Below are positions 5,787 to 12,670 of a DNA stretch of 12,868 bases, piece after piece (within the stretch, counting starts at the first letter, position 1; each line of letters opens with the position of its first letter). The position numbers were made by a program, and so were the translations under genes. The notes under the pieces were generated by a model. It was not told the DNA's origin. It worked only from the letters and a program-made list of their open reading frames with translations, and ran no database searches. The stretch covers positions 1 through 12,868 of the forward strand of contig CAMNNR010000023.1 of NCBI GenBank assembly GCA_946545675.1, read 5' to 3'. This DNA is from an uncultured Thermoplasmata archaeon. GTDB taxonomy: Archaea > Thermoplasmatota > Thermoplasmata > Methanomassiliicoccales > Methanomethylophilaceae.

Positions 5787-8700
5787 CCCTCAATGTCTTG
5801 TTCCTTCTGACGTTTCAGCGCCTCCTCCTCGTATTTGGAGACTTCCTCGATATCAGGCTGCATGATCACGCGGCTGATACCGGTCGGGGGCCTGGTGACC
5901 CCGATAAGGTGGTCGGCCAAGGTGAGTGTGACCTTCCTCAGCGAGACCTGTATGAACTGTGCTTTTGCCGAACTCTCCTTGACCCTCTTGGCCACCATCT
6001 CCGAGTTCACGGCATCCAGGAACATGTCGACCTCATCCAGTACATAGAACGGCGAGGGCTGGTACTCCTGGATGGCGAAGATGAATGACAGCGCGGTGAG
6101 CGATTTCTCTCCTCCGGACAGGGCCTCCAGCCTCAGGAGCTTTCCGTTCCTGGGCTTGGCGTTGATCTGGAGTCCTCCGCTGAAGGGGTCCTCCTCGTTG
6201 TCCAGCATCATGAATCCCTCTCCTCCGCCAGAGAGCTGTGCGTAGATCGCCTTGAAGTTCTCGTTCACAGAGTTGTAGGCCTCCATGAACAACCCCTTCT
6301 TCTTCGATGTCAGATCGTCCGTGAGTTTGTCCAGTTCGGCGATCTGCTTATTGAGCGTCTTCACCTGCTCGAGCAGGAGTTCGAACTCCTTCTTGCGCTC
6401 GTCGTACTCCTCTATGGCGCGCAGATTGACGTTTCCGATGGCTTCCATCTTCTCCTCGCAGCTGCGGATGGTACGTTTGAGCGACTCCTCTGAGGGTATG
6501 GGCTCGGGCACCTCGATCTTGATCTGCTCGACCTCTGCCTGGAGGGCCTGGATGTTGGCCTCGGTCTGGAGGACCAGGGCCTTCTGCGAGGCGATGACGC
6601 CTTCCTTGGTCTCGATGTTGCTCTGGGCCTTCTGTATGACCGAATCGAGCTTGTAGCGTTTCTCCACGAGTTCATCCTTCTGGACCTTCAGGTCCTCGAT
6701 TCCGGACTCCATATCGGATTCGATCTTCTTCAGGGCCTCGAGGGAGACCGAGAGTTCCTCGATCTTCTCCTTGTATTCGACGATGGCCTTGTTCTGTGCC
6801 TCCACCTTCTTGTCGATCTCGGCGACCTGAAGGTCATACGCCTCCTTCTGCTTGTCGAGTCCCGTAAGTTCGGCTATGGCTCCCTGCACCTGTCCCCTAA
6901 TATCGGAGAGTACCTGGTTGCAATTGAACACCTCGTCCCTGATCTTCTGGATACGCTCCTGCAGTCCTGCGGGGGCGATCTCGGTGATGCGGTCGCGGGT
7001 GGCGGTGCGGTCGTTCCTCATGGCCTCGAGCTGAGAGGCGAGCTGGGCGTACTGGGAGTTCCTGCTGGCAGAGTTCTTCTCCGCGTCCTCGCACTCCTTG
7101 TTCTTCCTTGAGAGGAGGTCCTGTGCGGCGGTAAGGGCCTTCTTGGCCTGTTCGAGAGCGGTCTCGGCGACCACGAGTTTCCCTTTGGAATCGAGGTCCT
7201 TGGAGGAGGCTGCCCTCATCTCGTCGTCGGCGGCACGGATTCTGTCCCTGAGTTCCCTCAGCCTGTTGCGGGTGGACTCCAACGCCTCGGATGCACTCTT
7301 GACCGACTCTGCGGCCTCTTCGAGCGCGCCCTGTGCGGAGGGTCCGAACTTCATCATCTTGGCCTTGTTGATGGTTCCTCCGGTCATCGCACCAGAAGCC
7401 TCGATGAGCTCTCCCTCGCGGGTGACAATCCTGATTCCGCCCATGATCTCACGGGCGGTGTCGAGGCTCTTGACCACCAGCGTGTCCTGGAAGACGTACC
7501 AGAACGCGTTGGCGTACTCGGGTGCATAGGAAAGGAAGTCGGTGGCGTATCCCTCAGTCCTCTTCAGGACCATGATGGCCTTCGCACGGGGCTTCCCGGG
7601 CATCATCTTGTTCAGGGGAAGGAACGTGGCCTTGCTGAGTTTGTTACTCTTGAGGTACTCGATGCACTTGGCGGCCACGGCGTCGTTCTCGACGATGATG
7701 GCCTGCATCTTACCTCCGGCTGCCACGCTCAGGGCGGTCTCATATCCGGGATCCACCTTGGCGAGCTCCGCTACGGAACCGCGGATTCCGGAGATCTGCC
7801 CGGAGTCCCTGAGGGCCAGGATGCGGCTGACCGCTTCTCCCGCCCCGTTGTATGAATCGGATACCCTCTTCTCTGCGGAGAGTTTGTTGAATTCTTCGCT
7901 ACGCTTCTCGTAGATGGACCTGATCTGGGATTCCTGTCCCTCCAGCTCCTTCTCTTCCCTCTTGAGGTCGAGGATCTTCTTGGACAGGTCCTCGGTGGTG
8001 ATGGGACCTACGGCCTCCCTGACCTCCTTGAGGTTGAATTCGGCCTCCTTGACGTCGAACTGGGCAGCGGTCACCTGTTCCTCCGCCTCGGCCTTCGCGA
8101 TCTGGGCCTGGTCCATCACGGCCTTCGCGGCGGCGGCCAGTCCTCTGGCCTCCTGCTCCTTAACTCCGGTCTCGTCGATGTCCTTGTTGAGCTGCTCCAG
8201 TTTCTTCTGGAGTTCGGTCAGTTCACCGCCGTGCCTGGCGGTATCCTGGCTGACCTTAGCCTCCTCGGCTTTGGCGGCTTCGTACTTGGATTCGGCCTCT
8301 GCGAGCTGCGTTTTCAGGTCGTTGAGGTTCTCGTTGAGTGATTGGTACTGGTTGCGGTTATCCGCGATGGATTCCTGGAAGCTGGCCCTGAACTCGGTCT
8401 GCGAACGGATGTCTTCCTCCGCGGTCTCCCTCCTGTCCTTCACGGTGGCGAGCTGGATCTTGGCCTGCTCCACATCCTCCTTGATCTTCCTGTACTCGGG
8501 TCCCGCCTTGGCGAGGATCTCCTCCTCCTTGGCGGCGATGGCCTCCTCGTTGGAGGCACGCTCCTCGTTGGCCTGTGCCTTCTCAGCCCTGATCTTCTCG
8601 AGCTGTTCGTTGAGGGTCACGATGTACTGGTTGAGGTTCTCGAGGGTGGACTGTTCCCTGTCCCTCTGTCTGATGGTCAGCTGTGCCTTGGCGACATCCA

Positions 8701-9379
8701 GGCTGTTCTTGGTGTCGATGTACTGCCTGGCGAGCTCCCTGTCCTTCTCCAGGGACTTGAGCTGCCTCTCCTTCTCCGCTTTGAGTATATCGATGCGGTC
8801 CAGATTGTCGGTGGCCTCGGATTTCTCGCCCTGCGCCTTCGCGATATCTGCGTCGAACGAGGCGATTCCCGAAATACCGTCGAGAATACGACGCCTCTCG
8901 ATGTTACCCATCTGGACGATACGGGTGACGTCTCCCTGCTGGACGATATTGTATCCATCGGCGCTTATCCTCGCCTTGGTCAGGAGGGAGTCGAACTCCG
9001 AGAGTGTGGACTTCTGGTCGTTGATGTAGAAGTACGAAGTGTAATCCGTTCCGTTGTCGGCCAACTTGACATAACGTGTGAGGCGGACGGTGTCGTCGTC
9101 CCATGGCAGTATGCGGTCGCTGTTCTCGAAGACCAGTGACACGGTCATCGACTTCGCCTTGGCCTTGTTCGCGCCGCCGCTGAAGATGAGATCGGTGATC
9201 CTGCCGGCCCTGACCGCCTTGGGGCTCTTGGGACCCAGGACGAACATGATGGCGTCGCCGATGTTCGATTTTCCGGACCCGTTGGGCCCGGTGATTGCCA
9301 TGTAACCCTCCATGAGGGGCACTGTTACCTTTCCGCCGAATGATTTGAAATTTTCTAGCTCGATCTGTCTTAGATACAT
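5783..9379 (-). CDS. smc: Chromosome segregation ATPase SMC
   Basis: A full-length 1198-residue SMC protein, the ATPase of the condensin that compacts and separates chromosomes. In order: N-terminal head with Walker A GPNGSGKS (31-38) and Q-loop IVQQGD (145-150); coiled coil (about 170-515); hinge (about 520-670) with ISGIRGSVAEL and ASGAMTGG; return coiled coil (about 680-1040); C-terminal head with signature LSGGEK (1087-1092) and Walker B ending VLDEVD, catalytic Glu1116. The chosen start gives the family-typical MYLRQIELENFKSFGG. The frame stays open for 35 more codons to GTG 9484, but that extension is Arg-rich, uses codons rare in the gene and resembles no SMC N terminus. A TATA box at 9517-9524 predicts a leader of about 115 nt with palindromes near its start. 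The stop overlaps scpA (ATGA). Confidence 0.97.
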   Translation of the reverse strand: MYLRQIELENFKSFGGKVTVPLMEGYMAITGPNGSGKSNIGDAIMFVLGPKSPKAVRAGRITDLIFSGGANKAKAKSMTVSLVFENSDRILPWDDDTVRLTRYVKLADNGTDYTSYFYINDQKSTLSEFDSLLTKARISADGYNIVQQGDVTRIVQMGNIERRRILDGISGIASFDADIAKAQGEKSEATDNLDRIDILKAEKERQLKSLEKDRELARQYIDTKNSLDVAKAQLTIRQRDREQSTLENLNQYIVTLNEQLEKIRAEKAQANEERASNEEAIAAKEEEILAKAGPEYRKIKEDVEQAKIQLATVKDRRETAEEDIRSQTEFRASFQESIADNRNQYQSLNENLNDLKTQLAEAESKYEAAKAEEAKVSQDTARHGGELTELQKKLEQLNKDIDETGVKEQEARGLAAAAKAVMDQAQIAKAEAEEQVTAAQFDVKEAEFNLKEVREAVGPITTEDLSKKILDLKREEKELEGQESQIRSIYEKRSEEFNKLSAEKRVSDSYNGAGEAVSRILALRDSGQISGIRGSVAELAKVDPGYETALSVAAGGKMQAIIVENDAVAAKCIEYLKSNKLSKATFLPLNKMMPGKPRAKAIMVLKRTEGYATDFLSYAPEYANAFWYVFQDTLVVKSLDTAREIMGGIRIVTREGELIEASGAMTGGTINKAKMMKFGPSAQGALEEAAESVKSASEALESTRNRLRELRDRIRAADDEMRAASSKDLDSKGKLVVAETALEQAKKALTAAQDLLSRKNKECEDAEKNSASRNSQYAQLASQLEAMRNDRTATRDRITEIAPAGLQERIQKIRDEVFNCNQVLSDIRGQVQGAIAELTGLDKQKEAYDLQVAEIDKKVEAQNKAIVEYKEKIEELSVSLEALKKIESDMESGIEDLKVQKDELVEKRYKLDSVIQKAQSNIETKEGVIASQKALVLQTEANIQALQAEVEQIKIEVPEPIPSEESLKRTIRSCEEKMEAIGNVNLRAIEEYDERKKEFELLLEQVKTLNKQIAELDKLTDDLTSKKKGLFMEAYNSVNENFKAIYAQLSGGGEGFMMLDNEEDPFSGGLQINAKPRNGKLLRLEALSGGEKSLTALSFIFAIQEYQPSPFYVLDEVDMFLDAVNSEMVAKRVKESSAKAQFIQVSLRKVTLTLADHLIGVTRPPTGISRVIMQPDIEEVSKYEEEALKRQKEQDIEG

Positions 9380-9474
9380 CCCGAATTTCCCCTTTCGAGA
9401 CAGATACGGGCGTAACCCGCTGTGCATCCCATTACCTAAGCCGTACTGGGCGAGGACCTGGGTTGGAGGTCTTC

Positions 9475-9498
9475 GCGTACGCACGTACGTAGGCGTGC
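9475..9498 (-). promoter_or_regulatory. Palindrome cluster near the smc transcription start (candidate operator)
   Basis: Two perfect 8-bp palindromes abut: GCGTACGC (9475-9482) and ACGTACGT (9483-9490). An overlapping hairpin uses GCACG (9481-9485) with CGTGC (9494-9498). They lie at about +1 to +20 relative to the start predicted from the TATA box at 9517-9524, where a bound repressor would block initiation. Short palindromes of this kind are easier to get by chance than long ones. Confidence 0.35.
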
Positions 9499-9516
9499 TA
9501 ACATATGTAAAAATAA

Positions 9517-9524
9517 TATATAAA
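9517..9524 (-). promoter_or_regulatory. TATA box for smc-scpA-scpB
   Basis: The minus strand reads TTTATATA, the canonical archaeal TATA box, within a 20-bp AT-rich block in an otherwise GC-rich intergenic region. The expected transcription start is near 9495. About 115 nt of leader then separate it from the smc ATG. Confidence 0.65.
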
Positions 9525-9535
9525 ATGGGGCTCGG

Positions 9536-9558
9536 AAAAACACGATTCGGTCAGTGTT
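9536..9558 (-). terminator. Hairpin and T tract after the signal peptidase gene
   Basis: On the minus strand AACAC (9558-9554) pairs with GTGTT (9543-9539), and the second arm runs into TTTTT (9540-9536). The structure lies 20 nt after the signal peptidase stop and just before the smc TATA box, fitting the end of a monocistronic transcript. The stem is short (5 bp) with a 10-nt loop, so the T tract is the stronger evidence. Confidence 0.45.
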
Positions 9559-9578
9559 GGATTGGATTGGGGCACAAT

Positions 9579-10130
9579 TCACTGCCTGTTGTTCCTCGTG
9601 ATCTTCACGATATCGAAGATGACCCACACCATCACGGCGAGCACCACGATGACAAGTGCCAGAAGCAGTGCGCTGCTCTGTACGAAGTGGGTGATCTGAC
9701 CCATCCACGGGGATACGCCCACGACCACGCCCTGCACATCGCTGTACGACATGGTGGGGTAGTCCGCACTGGACTTGTTGTCTCCCTGTGTGGTTATGAC
9801 GCCGCCGGTGATATCTATGATGCGGTGCACGGTGAGGAGTCCGGTGGACGAACTCATGAAGGTGACGACATCACCTACCTTGACCGTTTCCTTCTGCTCC
9901 TGAGTCTTGAGCAGGTGGATCATAACCAAAGACCACTGGGGGATGGTTTGGACCTCGTACTCGGTCCGGGGTTCGCCGGCCATCGAAGTGGTGGGGATGA
10001 TACGGACCTCGCGGTCGGAAAGATCCATGGATTTGCCGTTGAAGTCGTAAACGATAACCAGAGCCGCAGCCACGACTATTACCACAGCTGCGATTGAAAC
10101 CGCCCTCTTCTTCGTGAGCTCGAAACCCAT
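9579..10130 (-). CDS. Signal peptidase I (eukaryote/archaeal type, S26B)
   Basis: A 183-residue membrane serine protease that removes signal peptides from exported proteins outside the membrane. A hydrophobic N-terminal anchor (about 10-28) is followed by the Ser-Met box PTTSM with candidate nucleophile Ser49. Next come VGDVVTF (85-91), the VHRI box with His102, and QGDN (115-118) with Asp117. A further Asp123 lies 6 residues later, the spacing of the two active-site Asp residues reported for the Methanococcus voltae enzyme. His in place of Lys as general base marks the ER/archaeal type. A second membrane segment spans about 153-173, leaving a short basic tail. The TATA box at 10151-10160 puts the transcription start at or next to the ATG, so the mRNA is probably leaderless. 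It appears to be monocistronic. Confidence 0.85.
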   Translation of the reverse strand: MGFELTKKRAVSIAAVVIVVAAALVIVYDFNGKSMDLSDREVRIIPTTSMAGEPRTEYEVQTIPQWSLVMIHLLKTQEQKETVKVGDVVTFMSSSTGLLTVHRIIDITGGVITTQGDNKSSADYPTMSYSDVQGVVVGVSPWMGQITHFVQSSALLLALVIVVLAVMVWVIFDIVKITRNNRQ

Positions 10131-10150
10131 GTCTCGATAATCTGACAGGG

Positions 10151-10160
10151 CTTATATAAG
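10151..10160 (-). promoter_or_regulatory. TATA box of the signal peptidase gene
   Basis: CTTATATAAG is a perfect 10-bp palindromic TATA box, flanked by CTGA (10142-10145) and TCAG (10161-10164). Its centre is about 26 nt from the ATG at 10130, giving a leaderless transcript. It lies only 12 bp from the stop of the upstream HAD gene, and no T tract separates the two, so some read-through from the upstream operon is likely. Confidence 0.6.
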
Positions 10161-10172
10161 TCAGTTGCAGAC

Positions 10173-10946
10173 TCAATTCAGACAATCTGGCTTTATGTCT
10201 GAAACTGAATCGAAAACCCACGTCGGATGCATCCCCGATTTCTCGAGGAGGGCACGGTCGGTCTCTCCCGAAAGCACCAGGATCGACCTTATCCCCGCAT
10301 CCACGGCCATGCGGATGTCCGTGGACAGCCTGTCTCCGACCATGATCACGTCCTCCGGGGATATGCCCATATCCACCGCTGCCATATCGAGCAGGAGACG
10401 GTTGGGCTTGCCCACTACGACTGCCTCCTTCCCCGTGAGGGATTCGAACAGGCGGATGAACGGGCCGATGTCCACATCGTAACCGTACTCGGTGGGACAG
10501 ACATCGTCGGGATGGGTGGCGATGAATTCCGCACCGCCCATGATGAATTGGTAGCCCTCGTTGAGTTTCTTGTAATCTATGGTGGTATCGAAGGTCAGAA
10601 GGACGATGTCTGGCACATTCCCATCCTTCACCATCGGTATCCCCGAATCGGCGATCTCCTGAGCTACATCCGGAGTCGCAATCGCATACACGGTCTTCCC
10701 GGGACGGCGTTCCCTGATGAAATTCACGGTGGCGATGGTGGATGTCAGAACGTCCCTGTCCTCTATGTCGAAGCCGAGACGCTTGAGTCTGGAAGCGTAG
10801 AAACCGCGTGCATGGGAGGAATTGTTGGTGACGAATCTGAAGGGGATCCCTTTCTCCTTCAGACCGTTGATGAACTCCCTGGCACCGGGGATGGGGCGGT
10901 CTCCGTGGTACAGCGTACCGTCCATATCCAAAGCAAAACCCATCAT
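10173..10946 (-). CDS. HAD-superfamily class IIA phosphatase (NagD-like)
   Basis: A 257-residue hydrolase with all HAD motifs: DMDGT (7-11, nucleophile Asp7 and acid Asp9), TNNSS (40-44), Lys180 in VVGKPN, and GDRLSTDI (204-211). The large C2-type cap between motifs II and III (about 70-175) places it in subclass IIA with NagD, phosphoglycolate and p-nitrophenyl phosphatases. The substrate cannot be read from sequence. E. coli NagD prefers UMP and GMP, which would suit a neighbour of pyrE and udg; a glycerol- or glycolate-phosphate substrate is an alternative. The start is ATG 10944-10946, overlapping the udg stop as ATGA; the next codon is also ATG (10941-10943), so the start is uncertain by one residue. 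It is the last gene of the carS-pyrE-udg-HAD operon. Confidence 0.85.
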   Translation of the reverse strand: MMGFALDMDGTLYHGDRPIPGAREFINGLKEKGIPFRFVTNNSSHARGFYASRLKRLGFDIEDRDVLTSTIATVNFIRERRPGKTVYAIATPDVAQEIADSGIPMVKDGNVPDIVLLTFDTTIDYKKLNEGYQFIMGGAEFIATHPDDVCPTEYGYDVDIGPFIRLFESLTGKEAVVVGKPNRLLLDMAAVDMGISPEDVIMVGDRLSTDIRMAVDAGIRSILVLSGETDRALLEKSGMHPTWVFDSVSDIKPDCLN

Positions 10947-11479
10947 AATCCGAATTCCTCCTTGACCATCCTCAGAGTCTTCCTGAGTTCCTCGCGTGCG
11001 ACCTTCTGGTACACGCATGCCATGGGGTGGTATGTGGGGATGAAGAGGATCCTCTCCCCGCCCACCTCGATGTACTGCCTAGTATTGACCACGGGAGCCA
11101 TCGGCCCCACGTAATCCATCAGGTCTTTCACAGCCGATTTCCCCAACCCCACGATGCACCTGCGTCCGGCGAGTTCGCTGTCGAGGAACCTCCTGCAGGC
11201 TTCCATCTCGGCCTTCTCGGGATCACGGTTTTCGGGAGGACGGCACTTCACCGTGTTGGTGATCATGACCTTCTCCCTGTCCAGTCCCACGTCCTCCATG
11301 GCCTGGTTGAGGATCTTCCCTGCACGGCCCACGAAGGGCTTGCCCTGAAGGTCCTCGTTCTCTCCCGGGGCCTCGCCTACGAGCACGACAGGTGACCGCA
11401 GGTCCCCTGAAGGTAATACGAGGTTGGTGCGGCCGGTGCACAGTCCGCAGAGACTGCAGTCGGCCGGAGGCTGGATCAT
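10943..11479 (-). CDS. udg: Family 4 uracil-DNA glycosylase (iron-sulfur type)
   Basis: A 178-residue DNA-repair enzyme that excises uracil arising from cytosine deamination or dUMP incorporation. Family 4 features are clear: motif GEAPGENEDLQGKPFVGRAG (35-54), NTVKCRPPENRDP (75-87) and TYHP (149-152) with the conserved His151. Four cysteines match the [4Fe-4S] ligands: Cys8 and Cys11 in CSLC, then Cys79 and Cys95, whose 16-residue spacing equals that of characterised members. An extra Cys14 sits next to the first pair. The start is ATG 11477-11479, overlapping the pyrE stop as ATGA. The same frame stays open far upstream, but that is antisense-free shadow sequence over pyrE and carS. Its place in a pyrimidine-gene operon suggests coordination with nucleotide supply, which is an inference. 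Confidence 0.95.
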   Translation of the reverse strand: MIQPPADCSLCGLCTGRTNLVLPSGDLRSPVVLVGEAPGENEDLQGKPFVGRAGKILNQAMEDVGLDREKVMITNTVKCRPPENRDPEKAEMEACRRFLDSELAGRRCIVGLGKSAVKDLMDYVGPMAPVVNTRQYIEVGGERILFIPTYHPMACVYQKVAREELRKTLRMVKEEFGL

Positions 11480-12012
11480 TGTTTGGCATCCTTCAGGAGT
11501 TCGGAGCCCTTGACGAGGGAGATGAGCTCCACTCCGATTCCCGCCAGGTTCTCCCTTCCGCCGCCTTCGCGGTCGATGACGGAGAAGATCCTCTCGACCT
11601 TCGCGCCTTCCTCGCGGAGAGCGACGATGGCCTTCATGCTGGATCCGGCTGTGGTGATGACATCCTCGACCACGAGAACGTCGTCTCCCTTGCAGAGGTC
11701 GCCCTCCACGAGCTTCCCGGTTCCGTGATCCTTCCTCTCCTTGCGTACCATGAGAAGGGGGATGCCAGTCTCGAGTGACAGGGCGGTTGCGAGAGGGATG
11801 GAACCGAGGACGACTCCGGCGACCCTCTTGGGTTTGTTCTCCATGGTGGCGATGCGGGCGGCCATGGACTTGGCGATGGCTGCCAGGACCTCGGGCTTGG
11901 TGCTTGCCTTCTTGATGTCGATGTAATACTTGCTCTTGGCACCCGATGCGAGGGTGAAATCTCCGAACTGGAGTGCTCCGCACTCCTCCAATAACTTCTT
12001 GAGGTCTTCCAT
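11476..12012 (-). CDS. pyrE: Orotate phosphoribosyltransferase
   Basis: A 178-residue enzyme that joins orotate and PRPP to give OMP, the fifth step of de novo UMP synthesis in the cytoplasm. The PRPP-binding motif VLVVEDVITTAGSS covers 112-125. The mobile catalytic loop with KERKDHGTGK (91-100) carries the Lys and His that close over the active site. N-terminal FTLASGAKSKYYIDIK (19-34) is typical of OPRT and contains the orotate-contacting Lys region. The length is normal for a stand-alone archaeal OPRT, with no fused OMP decarboxylase. The start is ATG 12010-12012, six nucleotides after the carS stop, with GGTGA overlapping the end of carS. Downstream udg overlaps by 4 nt. Confidence 0.96.
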   Translation of the reverse strand: MEDLKKLLEECGALQFGDFTLASGAKSKYYIDIKKASTKPEVLAAIAKSMAARIATMENKPKRVAGVVLGSIPLATALSLETGIPLLMVRKERKDHGTGKLVEGDLCKGDDVLVVEDVITTAGSSMKAIVALREEGAKVERIFSVIDREGGGRENLAGIGVELISLVKGSELLKDAKQ

Positions 12013-12018
12013 TGTGAA

Positions 12019-12591
12019 TCACCAAGGTTCTTTCTTGAGACCCATCCTGTACCCTATGATGTTCATGACACGGTGGACTGCGAACATGATAAGAAGGAGG
12101 AAGATGAGCGCGCAGATGTGCCATCCCTCGATGAAGTTCGCATATACCCAGCCAGGGAAGAAGATGGATGTGGCTATGAATGCTCCGATGACGAAATCGT
12201 ACTGGTCGAGGATGGGTGCTTTGGCTCCCCTCTCCAGTCCCAGTCTCCTCTTGATGAAGGCAGCCAGGAGGTCGCCGAGGATGGCTCCGAAGGACAGGCA
12301 TGCGAGCACACCGATGTTGGCATAGAACCCGCCGAATCCCCAGTAATCCTCGGAACCGAAGAGTGCCGAGATGCCGATGAGTATCAGTCCCAGGAGCATT
12401 CCGGAAAAACCTCCTCCGAAGAGTCCCCTCCAGGACTTCCCGTCACCGAAAATCCTCTTTCCGCGCCATGACTTTCCGAAATCGATCTTGGTCTTGCCGC
12501 CGAACACCACCGCTGCCGAATTGGGCAGCATGGCGGGAAGGAAAAGCCAAAGACCGTTCAGGACGATGATGAGCACTCCGAGGATGTCCAT
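12019..12591 (-). CDS. carS: CDP-archaeol synthase CarS
   Basis: A 190-residue integral membrane enzyme that transfers CMP from CTP to unsaturated archaetidic acid, giving CDP-archaeol, the branch point for archaeal phospholipid head groups. Family hallmarks are LPAMLPNSAAVVFGG (18-32), RGKRIFGDGKSWRG (43-56) and GDLLAAFIKRRLGLERGAKA (105-124) followed by PILDQYDFVIGA. About five hydrophobic segments are visible (about 2-24, 57-78, 88-112, 130-150, 155-178). The start is ATG 12589-12591. There is no Shine-Dalgarno, and a TATA-like box centred near 12616 predicts a leaderless mRNA. It is the first gene of a tight four-gene operon with pyrE, udg and a HAD phosphatase. The promoter overlaps a long inverted repeat shared with the divergent nob1-like gene. 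Confidence 0.95.
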   Translation of the reverse strand: MDILGVLIIVLNGLWLFLPAMLPNSAAVVFGGKTKIDFGKSWRGKRIFGDGKSWRGLFGGGFSGMLLGLILIGISALFGSEDYWGFGGFYANIGVLACLSFGAILGDLLAAFIKRRLGLERGAKAPILDQYDFVIGAFIATSIFFPGWVYANFIEGWHICALIFLLLIMFAVHRVMNIIGYRMGLKKEPW

Positions 12592-12611
12592 ATGACTGGG
12601 ATGGTTAGTTA

Positions 12612-12619
12612 TTCTATAA
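12612..12619 (-). promoter_or_regulatory. TATA-like box for carS
   Basis: The minus strand reads TTATAGAA, about 25 nt before the carS ATG, fitting a leaderless transcript. It overlaps the left end of the inverted repeat at 12617-12646, so a protein bound there could compete with TBP. The same AT patch reads TTCTATAA on the plus strand and might also serve the nob1-like gene. Confidence 0.5.
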
Positions 12620-12646
12620 TCCTATCGGACCCGACCGATAGGATTA
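12617..12646. repeat. Perfect 12-bp inverted repeat between divergent carS and nob1 (candidate operator)
   Basis: Arms TAATCCTATCGG (12617-12628) and CCGATAGGATTA (12635-12646) are exact reverse complements around the 6-bp spacer ACCCGA. It lies in the 79-bp space between two divergent genes and overlaps the carS TATA box, the expected site for a dimeric repressor or activator. Beyond it, TAACCC occurs twice (12645-12650 and 12654-12659) in front of the nob1-like start. If transcription of the plus-strand gene starts to its left, the repeat would instead form an RNA hairpin. Confidence 0.65.
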
Positions 12647-12670
12647 ACCCAGATAACCCTATACTCAAGT

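Noticed and set aside
8342..9139. Open frames on the plus strand within smc
   Set aside because: They are antisense to the smc coiled coil and rich in Leu and Gly from reversed Glu/Lys codons, a known shadow effect.
11480..12301. Upstream continuation of the udg frame giving a protein of over 450 residues
   Set aside because: The extra part is Arg/His/Pro-rich translation of pyrE and carS in the wrong frame. The family-typical N terminus and the ATGA overlap fix the start at 11479.
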